In this document: in pieces, positions 55,601 to 64,000 of the stretch
Layout of the letters: each line of letters opens with the position of its first letter
Numbering within the stretch: the stretch's first letter is position 1
Assembly (NCBI GenBank): GCA_946410305.1
Contig: CAMJZV010000013.1
Location: 23,558-87,557, forward strand
Origin: an uncultured Prevotellaceae bacterium
GTDB taxonomy: Bacteria > Bacteroidota > Bacteroidia > Bacteroidales > Bacteroidaceae
Direction: 5' to 3'
Length of the DNA stretch: 64,000 nt
The notes under the pieces: model-generated
Databases searched by the model: none
What the model was told of the DNA's origin: nothing
What the model saw: only the letters and a program-made list of their open reading frames with translations
Position numbers and translations under genes: made by a program

Positions 55601-56961
55601 TGCAGTGTTGGTGCACGGTTGAGGAGCACAGGATGACCCTTCATCACGTTCTCCAGAATATCCCAGATAACGGGCTCACGACGGTCAACGATCTTCTTAG
55701 CAGACTTGACAGTCTTCACAATGCCGCGCTCGATGAGTTTACGGATAATGAATGGCTTATAGAGCTCAGCAGCCATCAGCTTAGGCAGACCGCACTCACC
55801 CATCTTCAGCTCAGGACCTACGACGATAACCGAACGTGCTGAGTAGTCAACACGCTTACCGAGCAAGTTCTGACGGAAACGACCCTGCTTACCCTTCAGT
55901 GAGTCAGAGAGTGACTTCAGAGGACGGTTAGAATCGCTCTTCACAGCACTTGACTTACGGCTGTTGTCGAAGAGTGAGTCGACAGCCTCCTGCAACATAC
56001 GCTTCTCGTTGCGCAGGATGACCTCGGGAGCGTGGATCTCCATGAGGCGCTTCAGACGGTTATTACGAATGATGACGCGACGATAGAGGTCGTTCAGGTC
56101 AGAGGTAGCGAAACGGCCACCATCCAGGGGAACGAGAGGACGCAGCTCAGGAGGAGTAACGGGGATAATCTTCATGATCATCCACTCAGGACGGTTGATG
56201 CCCTTCTCCACGGATGAGCGGAAAGCCTCTACCACCTGCAGACGCTTCAGAGCCTCGTTCTTACGCTGCATAGAAGAGTCGCTGTTGGCGCGGTCACGCA
56301 GCTCGTAAGACAGTGAGTCAAGGTCGAGACGAACGAGGAGGTCGTAGATGGCCTCAGCACCCATCTTACAGATGAACTTGTTGGGGTCGCTGTCCTCCAG
56401 GTAGTCGTTTTCAGCAGGAATCTGGTTGTCGATGATCTCGTTGTATTCCTCCTCAGAGAGCAGGTCGTACATCTGCGAACCCAGTGCGGGGTTGCCATCG
56501 GCATCCTTCTTGCCAGCCATGATACCAGGCTGGATAACCACGTAGCGCTCGTAGTAGATGATAGCGTCGAGCTTCTTGGTGGGCAGACCCAACAAGTAAC
56601 CAATCTTGTTAGGCAGTGAGCGGAAGTACCAGATGTGGGCTACGGGCACAACGAGTTCGATGTGACCAGTACGCTCACGACGTACCTTCTTCTCGGTAAC
56701 CTCTACACCACAACGGTCGCAGACAATACCCTTATAACGGATGCGCTTGTACTTACCGCAGGCACACTCATAGTCCTTGGTAGGACCGAAGATGCGCTCG
56801 CAGAACAGACCGTCGCGCTCGGGCTTGTAGGTGCGATAGTTGATGGTCTCAGGCTTGGTGACCTCACCGAAAGAGTTCTCAAGGATCTCCTCGGGTGATG
56901 CCAGACCGATGGTAATCTTCTGGAAATTACTCTTTATCTTTGTATCTTTCTTGAAAGCCAT
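52639..56961 (-). CDS. rpoC: RNA polymerase beta' subunit
   Basis: 1440 residues, usual for Bacteroidetes. The N-terminal zinc site is CACGKY...CDRCGVEVT; the catalytic Mg2+ motif [12 protein letters not shown] is at about residues 482-493. The trigger-loop region and second zinc site with [17 protein letters not shown] follow. It lies 44 bp downstream of rpoB, the gap being TTTAATC short repeats. It ends the ribosomal-protein/RNA-polymerase operon. Confidence 0.98.
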   Translation of the reverse strand: MAFKKDTKIKSNFQKITIGLASPEEILENSFGEVTKPETINYRTYKPERDGLFCERIFGPTKDYECACGKYKRIRYKGIVCDRCGVEVTEKKVRRERTGHIELVVPVAHIWYFRSLPNKIGYLLGLPTKKLDAIIYYERYVVIQPGIMAGKKDADGNPALGSQMYDLLSEEEYNEIIDNQIPAENDYLEDSDPNKFICKMGAEAIYDLLVRLDLDSLSYELRDRANSDSSMQRKNEALKRLQVVEAFRSSVEKGINRPEWMIMKIIPVTPPELRPLVPLDGGRFATSDLNDLYRRVIIRNNRLKRLMEIHAPEVILRNEKRMLQEAVDSLFDNSRKSSAVKSDSNRPLKSLSDSLKGKQGRFRQNLLGKRVDYSARSVIVVGPELKMGECGLPKLMAAELYKPFIIRKLIERGIVKTVKSAKKIVDRREPVIWDILENVMKGHPVLLNRAPTLHRLGIQAFQPKLIEGKAIQLHPLACTAFNADFDGDQMAVHLPLSNEAILEAQILMLQSHNILNPANGAPITVPSQDMVLGLYYISKIRPGAKGEGLTFYGPEEAIIAHNEGKCDLHAQVKVMVDDIVDGKPVKHMVETSVGRVIVNGIIPKEVGFVNKIVSKKSLRDIIADVIKNVGFAEACEFLDGIKNLGYRMAYEAGLSFNLDDIIIPESKKELIEKGNAEIQQITENYNMGFITDNERYNQVIDTWTHVNNDLGNVLMKEMTEADQGFNAVFMMLDSGARGSKDQIRQLSGMRGLMAKPQKAGAEGAQIIENPILSNFKEGMSVLEYFISTHGARKGLADTAMKTADAGYLTRRLVDVSHDVIINEEDCGTLRGLVCTALKNGDEVISTLYERILGRVSVHDIIHPSTGELIVAAGEEITEPIAQAIEDSPIESVEIRSVLTCESKHGVCMKCYGRNLATRKMVQKGEAVGVIAAQAIGEPGTQLTLRTFHAGGVAANAAANASIVAKNDAKIELEEVRTVPFDEDGRECEMVVSRLGEMRFVDKNTNIVLSTVNVPYGSSLYFKNGDTVKKGEKIAQWDPFNAVIVTEYAGTLKFHDVIEGITFRAETDEATGLTEKIVTESKDKSKVPTCDIIDANGDVVGTYNFPVGGHVVVEDGQTVKTGETLVKIPRAAAKGGDITGGLPRVTELFEARNPSNPAIVSEIDGEVTMGKVKRGNREIIVTSKTGEQRKYLVSLSKQILVQEHDAVRAGTPLSDGVITPADILAIKGPTAVQEYIVNEVQDVYRLQGVKINDKHFEIIVRQMMRKVEINDPGDTTFLEQQIVDKLDFAEENDRIWGKKVVVDAGDSENLQKGQIVTARKLRDENSSLKRRDLRLVQVRDAVPATSTQILQGITRAALQTKSFMSAASFQETTKVLNEAAIRGKSDNLEGMKENVIAGHLIPAGTGLREFDKIIVGSKEEYERMQANKKNVLDFGEENVME

Positions 56962-57005
56962 ATTTCAATTCTTAATATTTAATCTTTAATCTTTAATCTC
57001 TGAGA

Positions 57006-60000
57006 TTAGTCCATCTTAATGCTGAGACCCAGACCCTTCAACTCGTGCAACAGCACATTGAGAGACTCAGGAATACCAGGAGTTGGCATGGGCTCACCCT
57101 TGACGATGGCCTCGTAAGCCTTAGCACGACCAACAACATCATCAGACTTGATGGTCAGAATCTCCTGCAGCACATGGCTGGCACCGAAGGCCTCCAGGGC
57201 CCAAACCTCCATCTCACCAAAACGCTGACCACCGAACTGGGCCTTACCGCCAAGAGGCTGCTGAGTGATGAGTGAGTACGGACCGATAGAACGGGCGTGC
57301 ATCTTATCCTCAACCATGTGACCGAGCTTGAGGAAGTAGGTGATACCTACGGTAGCGGGCTGGTCGAAGCGCTCACCGGTCTCACCATCATACAGGTGGG
57401 TAGAGCACAGGCGAGGCAGACCTGCCTTGTCAGTCCACTCAGCGAGGTCGTCGAGCTTAGCACCGTCGAAGATCGGAGTAGCGAACTTGACACCCAGACG
57501 CTTACCGGCAGCACCGAGGATAGCCTCAAAGATCTGACCAAGGTTCATACGAGAAGGCACACCCAGCGGGTTCAGTACCAAGTCAACGGGACGACCATCC
57601 TCGAGGAATGGCATATCCTCCTGACGTACCACCTTAGAGACGATACCCTTGTTACCGTGACGACCGGCGAGCTTATCACCGACACCGATCTTACGCTTCT
57701 TGGCAACATATACCTTAGCCATCTGCAAGATACCTGAGGGCAGCTCGTCACCAATGGTGATGGCAAACTTCTTACGCTTCATCTCGGCATCGAGCAGCTT
57801 GAACTTCTTCATGTAGTTGATGATCAGCTTACCGATGAGCTCATTCTTGTGCTCGTCATTAGTCCAGTTGCTGATCTGGATATCACCGTACTCGAGGTTC
57901 TTCAGGTTGGTGACAGTGAACTTAGCACCCTTAGAGATAATCTCTGCACCAGTGTAGTCCTTCACACCCTGTGAAGTCTTACCCTTGGTGAGGGTCATCA
58001 GCTTCTCAACGAGAATATCCTTCAAGTCGTCGCACTTTGCCTCGTACTCCTCATCGATCTTAGCCAGCGTAATCTTGTCCTGCTGCTTGGTCTGACGGGT
58101 CTTCACGGCACGTGTGAAGAGCTTCTTATCGATGATGACACCAGTCAGTGAGGGGTTAGCCTTCAGTGAAGAATCCTTCACATCACCAGCCTTGTCACCG
58201 AAGATGGCGCGGAGCAGCTTCTCCTCAGGAGAAGGATCGCTCTCGCCCTTTGGTGAAATCTTACCAATCAGGATGTCGCCTGGCTCTACGCGAGCACCAA
58301 CACGGATGATACCATTCTCGTCGAGGTCCTTAGTAGCTTCCTCGCTGACATTGGGGATATCTGAGGTGAACTCCTCAGCACCACGCTTGGTCTCACGAAC
58401 ATCGAGAGAGTACTCATCAACGTGTACAGAGGTCAGCACGTCCTCACGAACGATGCGCTCGTTGAGCACGATAGCATCCTCATAGTTGTAACCCTTCCAA
58501 GGCATGTAGGCTACCAACAGGTTGCGGCCCAGTGCGAGCTCGCCATCCTCAGTAGCATAACCCTCAGTAAGGATGTCGCCCTTCTTCACACGCTGACCCT
58601 TGTTACAGATAGGACGCAGGTCGATAGTCATGTTCTGGTTGGTACGACGGAACTTAGGAATGCGGTACTCCTTCATAGCGGGTTCGAAGCTAACAAACTC
58701 CTCATCATCTGTACGATCGTAGAGGATGCGGATGGTGGTAGCATCAACATAGTCGATGACACCCTCACCCTCGGCAGTAATCATGGTACGAGAGTCCTCG
58801 CAGACCTGCTTCTCGATACCGGTACCTACGATAGGAGCCTCGTTGTGGAGCAGAGGTACTGCCTGACGCATCATGTTCGATCCCATCAGTGCACGGTGAG
58901 CATCGTCGTGCTCCAAGAAAGGAATCAGAGAAGCGGCGATAGAGGCAATCTGCTGTGGCGATACGTCCATCAGGTCTACCTGTGTAGGAGGCACAACGGG
59001 GAAGTCAGCATCCTGACGACACTTAACGACCTTGCGAATGAAGGTACCATCGTCGTTCAGAGGTGCATTACCCTGACCGATTACGTGGCTCTCCTCTTCC
59101 TCAGCGGTGAGATAGACGATATCGTCGTTATTCAAGTTGGCAATACCATTCTCCACCTTACGGTAAGGAGTAGAGATAAAGCCAAGCTCGTTAATCTTTG
59201 CATAGACACACAATGACGAAATCAGACCGATGTTAGGACCTTCAGGGCTCTCAATCGGGCAGAGACGGCCATAGTGTGTATAGTGTACGTCACGAACCTC
59301 GAAACCGGCACGCTCACGAGAAAGACCGCCAGGACCCAGTGCAGAGAGACGACGCTTGTGGGTCACCTCAGCCAGCGGGTTGGTCTGATCCATGAACTGT
59401 GAAAGCGGGTTGGTTCCGAAGAATGAGTTGATAACGCTGGAAATAGTCTTGGCGTTGATCAGGTCAGTCGGAGTGAACACCTCATTGTCGCGAACGTTCA
59501 TGCGCTCACGGATGGTGCGGCTCATACGAGCCAGACCGATAGAGAACTGATTAGACAGCTGCTCGCCAACCGTGCGAACACGACGGTTAGACAAGTGGTC
59601 GATATCATCGACAGCGGCCTTGGAGTTCACCAGCTGAATGAGGTATTTGATAATCTCAATGATATCTTCCTTCGTCAGCACGCGCACATCCATATCGGTA
59701 TCGAGGCCAAGCTTCTTATTAATACGATAGCGACCTACATCACCCAGATCATAGCGCTTGTCTGAGAAGAACAGGTTCTGGATAACCTCACGTGCACTGG
59801 CATCATCAGCAGGATCTGCATTACGCAGCTGACGGTAGATGTACAGCACAGCCTCCTTTTCTGAGTTCGACGGGTCCTTGGCAAGGGTATTGAAGATAAT
59901 AGAGAAATCCTGGGCCATCGACTCGTCTTTGTGAACGAGGATGGTCTGTGCGCCGCTCTCAAGAATCTCCATCATATTATCATCAGTAATCTCCGTCTCA

Positions 60001-60818
60001 CGCTCGAGGATCACCTCATTACGCTCAATAGAAACCACCTCACCAGTATCCTCATCAACGAAATCCTCGTTCCAGCTCTTCAGCACACGGGCTGCCAACT
60101 TGGAACCAACATACTTTTTCAGAGTAGTCTTATTGACCTTCACCTCCTCAGCAAGGTCGAAAATCTGGAGGATCTCCTTATCCGTCTCGAATCCGATGGC
60201 ACGAAGCAGTGTTGTTACAGGCAACTTCTTCTTACGATCGATATAAGCATACATCACATTGTTGATGTCAGTAGCAAACTCGATCCAAGAACCCTTGAAC
60301 GGAATAATACGTGCAGAATACAACAGCGTACCATTAGCATGTACACTCTGGCCGAAGAAAACGCCAGGTGAACGGTGCAACTGAGATACAACCACACGCT
60401 CGGCTCCATTGATAACAAAGGTACCATTGGCTGTCATATAAGGAATCGGACCCAGGAACACGTCTTGGACAGACATGGTAAAATCGGAATGATCCGGATC
60501 CGTACAATACAGTTTCAGCTTAGCCTTCAAAGGTACACTATAGGTCAGACCGCGCTCCAGACATTCGTCAATCGTGTAGCGGGGCGGGTCAATATAGTAA
60601 TCCAGGAACTCAAGAACGAAATTATTACGCGTGTCGGTGATAGGGAAGTTCTCTGCGAACACCTTATACAGACCGTCATTCTTGCGTTCCTCAGGCGGAG
60701 TGTCCAACTGCAGGAAGTCTTTGAATGACTTTAATTGCACATCAAGGAAATCCGGAAACGGCATAGGATTCTTGACGCTGCCAAAGTTTACTCTGTTATC
60801 AATTACTTTTGAAGCCAT
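57006..60818 (-). CDS. rpoB: RNA polymerase beta subunit
   Basis: 1270 residues from the ATG at 60816-60818 ([20 protein letters not shown]). An upstream extension of 26 residues (Ser/Thr-rich) is encoded by CTAGT repeats and is not part of the protein. The rifampicin-binding cluster is visible ([20 protein letters not shown]). C-terminal signs are [20 protein letters not shown] and [18 protein letters not shown]. An attenuator-like hairpin separates it from rplL. Confidence 0.98.
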   Translation of the reverse strand: MASKVIDNRVNFGSVKNPMPFPDFLDVQLKSFKDFLQLDTPPEERKNDGLYKVFAENFPITDTRNNFVLEFLDYYIDPPRYTIDECLERGLTYSVPLKAKLKLYCTDPDHSDFTMSVQDVFLGPIPYMTANGTFVINGAERVVVSQLHRSPGVFFGQSVHANGTLLYSARIIPFKGSWIEFATDINNVMYAYIDRKKKLPVTTLLRAIGFETDKEILQIFDLAEEVKVNKTTLKKYVGSKLAARVLKSWNEDFVDEDTGEVVSIERNEVILERETEITDDNMMEILESGAQTILVHKDESMAQDFSIIFNTLAKDPSNSEKEAVLYIYRQLRNADPADDASAREVIQNLFFSDKRYDLGDVGRYRINKKLGLDTDMDVRVLTKEDIIEIIKYLIQLVNSKAAVDDIDHLSNRRVRTVGEQLSNQFSIGLARMSRTIRERMNVRDNEVFTPTDLINAKTISSVINSFFGTNPLSQFMDQTNPLAEVTHKRRLSALGPGGLSRERAGFEVRDVHYTHYGRLCPIESPEGPNIGLISSLCVYAKINELGFISTPYRKVENGIANLNNDDIVYLTAEEEESHVIGQGNAPLNDDGTFIRKVVKCRQDADFPVVPPTQVDLMDVSPQQIASIAASLIPFLEHDDAHRALMGSNMMRQAVPLLHNEAPIVGTGIEKQVCEDSRTMITAEGEGVIDYVDATTIRILYDRTDDEEFVSFEPAMKEYRIPKFRRTNQNMTIDLRPICNKGQRVKKGDILTEGYATEDGELALGRNLLVAYMPWKGYNYEDAIVLNERIVREDVLTSVHVDEYSLDVRETKRGAEEFTSDIPNVSEEATKDLDENGIIRVGARVEPGDILIGKISPKGESDPSPEEKLLRAIFGDKAGDVKDSSLKANPSLTGVIIDKKLFTRAVKTRQTKQQDKITLAKIDEEYEAKCDDLKDILVEKLMTLTKGKTSQGVKDYTGAEIISKGAKFTVTNLKNLEYGDIQISNWTNDEHKNELIGKLIINYMKKFKLLDAEMKRKKFAITIGDELPSGILQMAKVYVAKKRKIGVGDKLAGRHGNKGIVSKVVRQEDMPFLEDGRPVDLVLNPLGVPSRMNLGQIFEAILGAAGKRLGVKFATPIFDGAKLDDLAEWTDKAGLPRLCSTHLYDGETGERFDQPATVGITYFLKLGHMVEDKMHARSIGPYSLITQQPLGGKAQFGGQRFGEMEVWALEAFGASHVLQEILTIKSDDVVGRAKAYEAIVKGEPMPTPGIPESLNVLLHELKGLGLSIKMD

Positions 60819-60837
60819 ATATTTTAAAATAATGTTT

Positions 60838-60889
60838 CTAGTTCTACTAGTACTACTAGTCTTACTAGTTAGACTAGTTTCGACTAGAA
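60838..60889. repeat. CTAGT-type short tandem repeats upstream of rpoB
   Basis: Five or six copies of (A)CTAGT with a period of 9-10 bp, on the - strand just before the rpoB start. Confidence 0.8.
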
Positions 60890-60892
60890 AAG

Positions 60893-60938
60893 ACAAGAAA
60901 ATGGTCGGGAACCCTCTACTGGAGAGCTCCCAACCATA
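60893..60938 (-). terminator. Attenuator-like hairpin between rplL and rpoB
   Basis: On the - strand ATGGTTGGGA pairs with TCCCGACCAT (one G-U; + coordinates 60901-60910 and 60929-60938), then TTTTCTTGTCTTTT. The position is that of the rplL-rpoB attenuator known from enterobacteria; partial termination is inferred. Confidence 0.65.
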
Positions 60939-60958
60939 TTATTGTTGTTGTGCTTAAA

Positions 60959-61339
60959 TTATTTCAGCTCAACTACGGCACCAGCCTCTTCGATAGCCTT
61001 CTTCAGGTTCTCAGCCTCGTCCTTAGACAGGCCTTCCTTCAGAGTAGAAGGAGCACCGTCTACGAGATCCTTAGCTTCCTTCAGACCCAGTCCGCAAGCT
61101 TCCTTAACGGCCTTTACAACCTGCAGCTTAGCAGCACCGGCCTCCTTCAGAACAACGTCGAAAGAAGTCTTCTCCTCAGCGGCAGCCTCAGCGCCACCAG
61201 CAGCGGGACCAGCAGCAACAGCAACAGCTGCAGCAGCGGGCTCAATTCCATACTCGTCCTTCAGGACTGTTGCCAACTCTTGTACTTCTTTTACTGTGAG
61301 GTTAACCAACTCCTCAGCAATAGCTTTAATATCTGCCAT
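60959..61339 (-). CDS. rplL: Ribosomal protein bL12 (L7/L12)
   Basis: 126 residues. N-terminal dimer domain, an Ala/Gly/Glu hinge ([20 protein letters not shown]) and the C-terminal factor-binding domain ([20 protein letters not shown]). Forms the stalk with L10, encoded 50 bp upstream. Confidence 0.97.
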   Translation of the reverse strand: MADIKAIAEELVNLTVKEVQELATVLKDEYGIEPAAAAVAVAAGPAAGGAEAAAEEKTSFDVVLKEAGAAKLQVVKAVKEACGLGLKEAKDLVDGAPSTLKEGLSKDEAENLKKAIEEAGAVVELK

Positions 61340-61389
61340 TTTATTTAACTTTTTAATTGTTTTTTAATGTTAATGTTACTTATTTTCGC

Positions 61390-61905
61390 TTATTTGTTAC
61401 GCTCAGCGATAGCGTCAAGCAGCCCGTGGAGCTTGCCACCAGCATTCAGTCCAGAAACAACGTTCTTGACTGGAGACTGCAGCAGAGCCACAACGTCGGC
61501 GATAAGTTCGTTCTTGCTCTTGATAGATACCAGTTCCTCGAGCTTGTCGGCACCTACGAAGAAACCCTCTTCTGCATAAGCAGCCTTCAGGGCGGGGATG
61601 CCTTCCTTCTTGTACTCTTTGAGGAGCTTAGCGGGAACATTAGCAGTCTGTGTGAAGAACACAGCAGTGTTACCCTTCAAGCTATCATACAGGGGCGAGA
61701 AATCAATATCAGAAGCCTCGAAAGCCTTGTGAAGAAGGGTGTTCTTCACAACAACCATCTTGATTTCATTCTTGAAGCACTTGCGACGGAGATTGCTTGT
61801 CTGCTCCGCATTCAGTCCGGTAGTGTCTACCAGATAGAAATGAGGATACTCCTTCAGCTTCTGTCCAAGTTCTACTACGATAGTATCTTTTAATTCCTTT
61901 TTCAT
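61390..61905 (-). CDS. rplJ: Ribosomal protein uL10
   Basis: 171 residues. Base of the ribosomal stalk. Typical N-terminus with VVVKNTLLHKAF and a middle block NTAVFFTQTANVPAKLL; the C-terminal helix binds L12 dimers. Autoregulation of this cistron by L10 is known in other bacteria, but I did not identify a binding structure here. Confidence 0.97.
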   Translation of the reverse strand: MKKELKDTIVVELGQKLKEYPHFYLVDTTGLNAEQTSNLRRKCFKNEIKMVVVKNTLLHKAFEASDIDFSPLYDSLKGNTAVFFTQTANVPAKLLKEYKKEGIPALKAAYAEEGFFVGADKLEELVSIKSKNELIADVVALLQSPVKNVVSGLNAGGKLHGLLDAIAERNK

Positions 61906-61924
61906 TTTACTAAACTTTTACGAG

Positions 61925-62617
61925 TTATTCAACTGATTTAGGATCAATCTTAATACCAGCGCTCATAGTGCTGGACATAAAGATACTCTTCATGTAGGTA
62001 CCCTTGGCAGCAGCGGGCTTCAGCTTGATGATGGTCTGCAGGAATTCCTTAGCGTTTCCGTAGATCTGCTCAGGAGTGAAAGTGATCTTACCGATTGAGG
62101 CGTGTACGATACCAGCCTTGTCAACCTTGAAGTCAATCTTACCCTGCTTAACTTCCTTAACTGCCTTAGCAACATCCATAGTAACAGTACCACTCTTGGG
62201 GTTTGGCATCAGACCACGAGGACCGAGGATACGGCCGAGGGGACCTAACTTACCCATGCAAGAGGGCATCGTGATAATTACATCAACATCAGTCCAACCC
62301 TGCTTGATCTTGTCGATATACTCGTCGAGACCAACATAGTCGGCGCCAGCTTCCTTAGCAGCAGCTTCCTGATCGGGAGTACAGAGAGCGAGCACACGTG
62401 TCACCTTACCAGTACCGTTCGGCAGCGATACAACGCCACGAACCATCTGGTTAGCCTTACGTGGGTCTACGCCCAAGCGTACGTCGATATCAACAGAAGC
62501 CTCAAACTTGGTGGTGGTAATCTCCTTCACCAGCTCTGCAGCTTCCTTCAAAGAGTATGCTTTCCCTGCTTCAACCTTATCAGCTACCAACTTTTGATTT
62601 TTTGTCAGTTTACTCAT
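61925..62617 (-). CDS. rplA: Ribosomal protein uL1
   Basis: 230 residues. Two-domain L1 with [36 protein letters not shown] and the C-terminal [11 protein letters not shown]. Follows rplK by 21 bp, as in most bacteria. Confidence 0.98.
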   Translation of the reverse strand: MSKLTKNQKLVADKVEAGKAYSLKEAAELVKEITTTKFEASVDIDVRLGVDPRKANQMVRGVVSLPNGTGKVTRVLALCTPDQEAAAKEAGADYVGLDEYIDKIKQGWTDVDVIITMPSCMGKLGPLGRILGPRGLMPNPKSGTVTMDVAKAVKEVKQGKIDFKVDKAGIVHASIGKITFTPEQIYGNAKEFLQTIIKLKPAAAKGTYMKSIFMSSTMSAGIKIDPKSVE

Positions 62618-62638
62618 TTTCTTAATTGAAGTTATTTA

Positions 62639-63079
62639 TTATTTACCAGGGAAGTCCCCTTTAACAGTGATACCCATGCTACGTGCTGTACCAGCAATCA
62701 ACTTCATAGCAGACTCAATAGTGAAGCAGTTCAGGTCAGCCATCTTGTCCTCAGCAATGGCACGAACCTGATCCCAGGTTACGCTAGCCACCTTCTTACG
62801 GTTAGGCTGAGCAGATCCACTCTTTACCTTTGCGGCTTCCAACAGCTGAACAGCTGCGGGGGGAGTCTTGATAATGAAGCTAAAAGACTTGTCTGCATAG
62901 TAGGTGATAACGACAGGAAGAATCTTACCTGCCTTATCCTGGGTTCTGGCGTTGAACTCTTTGCAGAATCCCATAATGTTAATACCCTTAGAACCAAGAG
63001 CAGGTCCTACTGGGGGTGAAGGATTCGCAGCGCCACCTTTAATCTGTAATTTGATTAATCCAGCAACTTCTTTAGCCAT
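62639..63079 (-). CDS. rplK: Ribosomal protein uL11
   Basis: 146 residues. N-terminal Pro-rich motif [17 protein letters not shown] (thiostrepton/factor site) and C-terminal rRNA-binding domain ([12 protein letters not shown]). It is preceded by a 97-bp gap from nusG without an obvious promoter or terminator. Confidence 0.98.
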   Translation of the reverse strand: MAKEVAGLIKLQIKGGAANPSPPVGPALGSKGINIMGFCKEFNARTQDKAGKILPVVITYYADKSFSFIIKTPPAAVQLLEAAKVKSGSAQPNRKKVASVTWDQVRAIAEDKMADLNCFTIESAMKLIAGTARSMGITVKGDFPGK

Positions 63080-63176
63080 TTTCTGTTTTTAAAAATTTAT
63101 TGAGTTATATATATGAGTCACGAGAGTGGAAGCCTCCCTTGACCGTATATAGAACGAGCATTCCGTAACAAATGCC

Positions 63177-63725
63177 CTATTCTTTCTCTACTTGCGTGAA
63201 AGACAACTCCAGAGGAGTCTTGCGACCGAAGATCTTGACCATCACCTTCAGCTTGTGCTTCTCGGTATTCACCTCCTCGATGATACCACTGAAACCACTG
63301 AAAGGTCCGTCAGTAACCTTTACGGTCTCGTCAACACTGTATGGGATATTGAGCTCAGCGCTCTCAATCGTCGTTTCTTCTGCAGTGCCAAGAATGCGGT
63401 TGATGTCAGACTGCTTCACCTCCTGGGGATTATCCAAGCCACCAAGGAAACCCAATACATTGGGGATAAAGCGAAGCATGTGAGCAACCTCACCTTGCAG
63501 CGTAGCCTGTACGAGCACATAGCCAGGAAGGAAGAGTTTCTCCTTGATGACACGCTTACCATTACGGAGCATGGCATACTTCTCAGTAGGAAGAAGAACC
63601 TCACCAACGTGACTACCGAGTACATCGTTGTGCTTCTTGGCAGCATCGATATACTCTTTCACCTTGCCTTCTTTTCCGCTAACGGCACGCAATACGTACC
63701 ATTTCATTCCTGATGTTTCAGCCAT
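63177..63725 (-). CDS. nusG: Transcription termination/antitermination factor NusG
   Basis: 182 residues. The NGN domain starts KWYVLRAVSGKEGKVKEYI, and the C-terminal KOW domain is VKVTDGPFSGFSGIIEEVN. Couples RNA polymerase with Rho or S10. Follows secE by 11 bp. Confidence 0.97.
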   Translation of the reverse strand: MAETSGMKWYVLRAVSGKEGKVKEYIDAAKKHNDVLGSHVGEVLLPTEKYAMLRNGKRVIKEKLFLPGYVLVQATLQGEVAHMLRFIPNVLGFLGGLDNPQEVKQSDINRILGTAEETTIESAELNIPYSVDETVKVTDGPFSGFSGIIEEVNTEKHKLKVMVKIFGRKTPLELSFTQVEKE

Positions 63726-63736
63726 TACTCTAAAAA

Positions 63737-63934
63737 TTAGTTAGGATAAACGGCACTCATGACTGCCTTGAACGCCACGTCCATCAGCCATACCACTACA
63801 GCAATAATCAACGAAGCCGAAAGAACCACCACAGCACTCTGCGTCAGCTCCTTGTAGGTAGGCCAAGTTACTTTATGGGCCAGCTCATCATAGCAGGCCT
63901 TGCAATAATTGATGAATGTCTTAAAAATCTTCAT
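63737..63934 (-). CDS. secE: Preprotein translocase subunit SecE
   Basis: 65 residues from the ATG at 63932-63934 (MKIFKTFINYCKACYDELAH). A longer frame would start inside the tRNA-Trp gene. The conserved short amphipathic segment HKVTWPTYKEL and one membrane helix (about 33-55) are the minimal SecE. Confidence 0.95.
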   Translation of the reverse strand: MKIFKTFINYCKACYDELAHKVTWPTYKELTQSAVVVLSASLIIAVVVWLMDVAFKAVMSAVYPN

Positions 63935-63951
63935 ATTATCTTCTTTCTTAG

Positions 63952-64000
63952 CACGGGAAGGAGGACTCGAACCCACGACCCTCGGTTTTGGAGACCGATG
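63952..64000 (-). tRNA. tRNA-Trp (anticodon CCA), 5' part outside window
   Basis: Only the 3' two-thirds are present. The anticodon arm TCGGT-CTCCAAA-ACCGA gives anticodon CCA. The T-arm reads GTGGG-TTCGAGT-CCTCC with one non-canonical pair by my reading. The acceptor 3' strand is TTCCCGT with discriminator G. CCA is not encoded. tRNA-Trp just before secE-nusG is the common bacterial order. Confidence 0.88.

Noticed and set aside
60819..60896. N-terminal extension of RpoB (Ser/Thr-rich)
   Set aside because: It is a translation of the CTAGT repeats; the known RpoB N-terminus begins at 60818.
63935..63976. Longer start for SecE
   Set aside because: It lies within the tRNA-Trp gene and adds a non-conserved basic stretch.

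Overview
The window reads as a chromosomal segment of a Bacteroidales bacterium, most probably Prevotellaceae. The grounds are: many promoters with the Bacteroidetes -7 element TAnnTTTG (often TATCTTTGC or TACCTTTGC); the fused SecDF protein; the nusB-yajC-ybbR-coaE-DUF5606 gene order; membrane-bound TPR/AraC regulators; and secreted proteins ending in the short C-terminal tail typical of Prevotella (GLYI(V/M)NGKKV(I/V)IK), which resembles a type IX secretion sorting signal. The genus is inference; no rRNA gene is present.

Layout. 1-2.8 kb: nusB (5' end outside the window), yajC, a YbbR protein, coaE and DUF5606, on the + strand. 2.8-8.8 kb: anaerobic ribonucleotide reductase nrdD/nrdG, a SIMPL protein and RNase R, on the - strand. 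8.8-18 kb: a membrane TPR/AraC regulator divergent from a 2352-residue C10 (streptopain-type) protease, followed by a 48-residue peptide gene. 18.0-19.1 kb: a gene-free, repeat-dense stretch. 19.1-22.6 kb: flotillin, an epimerase and a PAP2 phosphatase. 22.5-25.1 kb: two single-helix mini-proteins and a second TPR/AraC regulator. 25.3-33.4 kb: greA, a HIT protein and a surface-glycan cluster (deacetylase, two GT2, two GT87 paralogues, an EptA-type transferase). 33.4-39.3 kb: a TPR histidine kinase, ribD, prmC, recX, comF, a lipoprotein and tRNA-Arg. 39.4-45.9 kb: a MaoC protein, secDF, a nuclease/phosphatase-fold protein, rhomboid and HU. 46-51 kb: two secreted C-terminal-tail proteins, each followed by a small acidic peptide gene, with repeat arrays between. 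51.2-52.5 kb: a histidine phosphatase. 52.6-64 kb: rpoC, rpoB, rplL, rplJ, rplA, rplK, nusG, secE and tRNA-Trp.

Housekeeping genes make up most of the window; the unusual content is elsewhere. (1) G/C palindromes of 36-81 bp sit in frame inside rnr (twice), ribD and prmC, adding 12-27 residues without breaking the reading frame. (2) Three secreted proteins with the C-terminal tail are each followed at once by a tiny gene of one family: a conserved leader-like N-terminus (MKKxYxxP...VV...) ending in AAS or AGS, then a variable acidic tail. Two of these pairs clearly share a terminator. This is the best candidate for an undescribed system. (3) Promoter-proximal direct repeats spaced about 21 bp (two helical turns) lie next to both AraC-type regulators, and related ~21 bp arrays occur at 18.7-18.9 kb and 48.0-48.1 kb. 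(4) Several leaders carry hairpin/U-tract attenuator-like structures (greA, the second AraC regulator, the rplL-rpoB gap). (5) Heptamer tandem repeats (GGTTAAY) border the glycan genes and encode the C-termini of both GT87 paralogues. No CRISPR array, insertion sequence, prophage or rRNA gene was seen.
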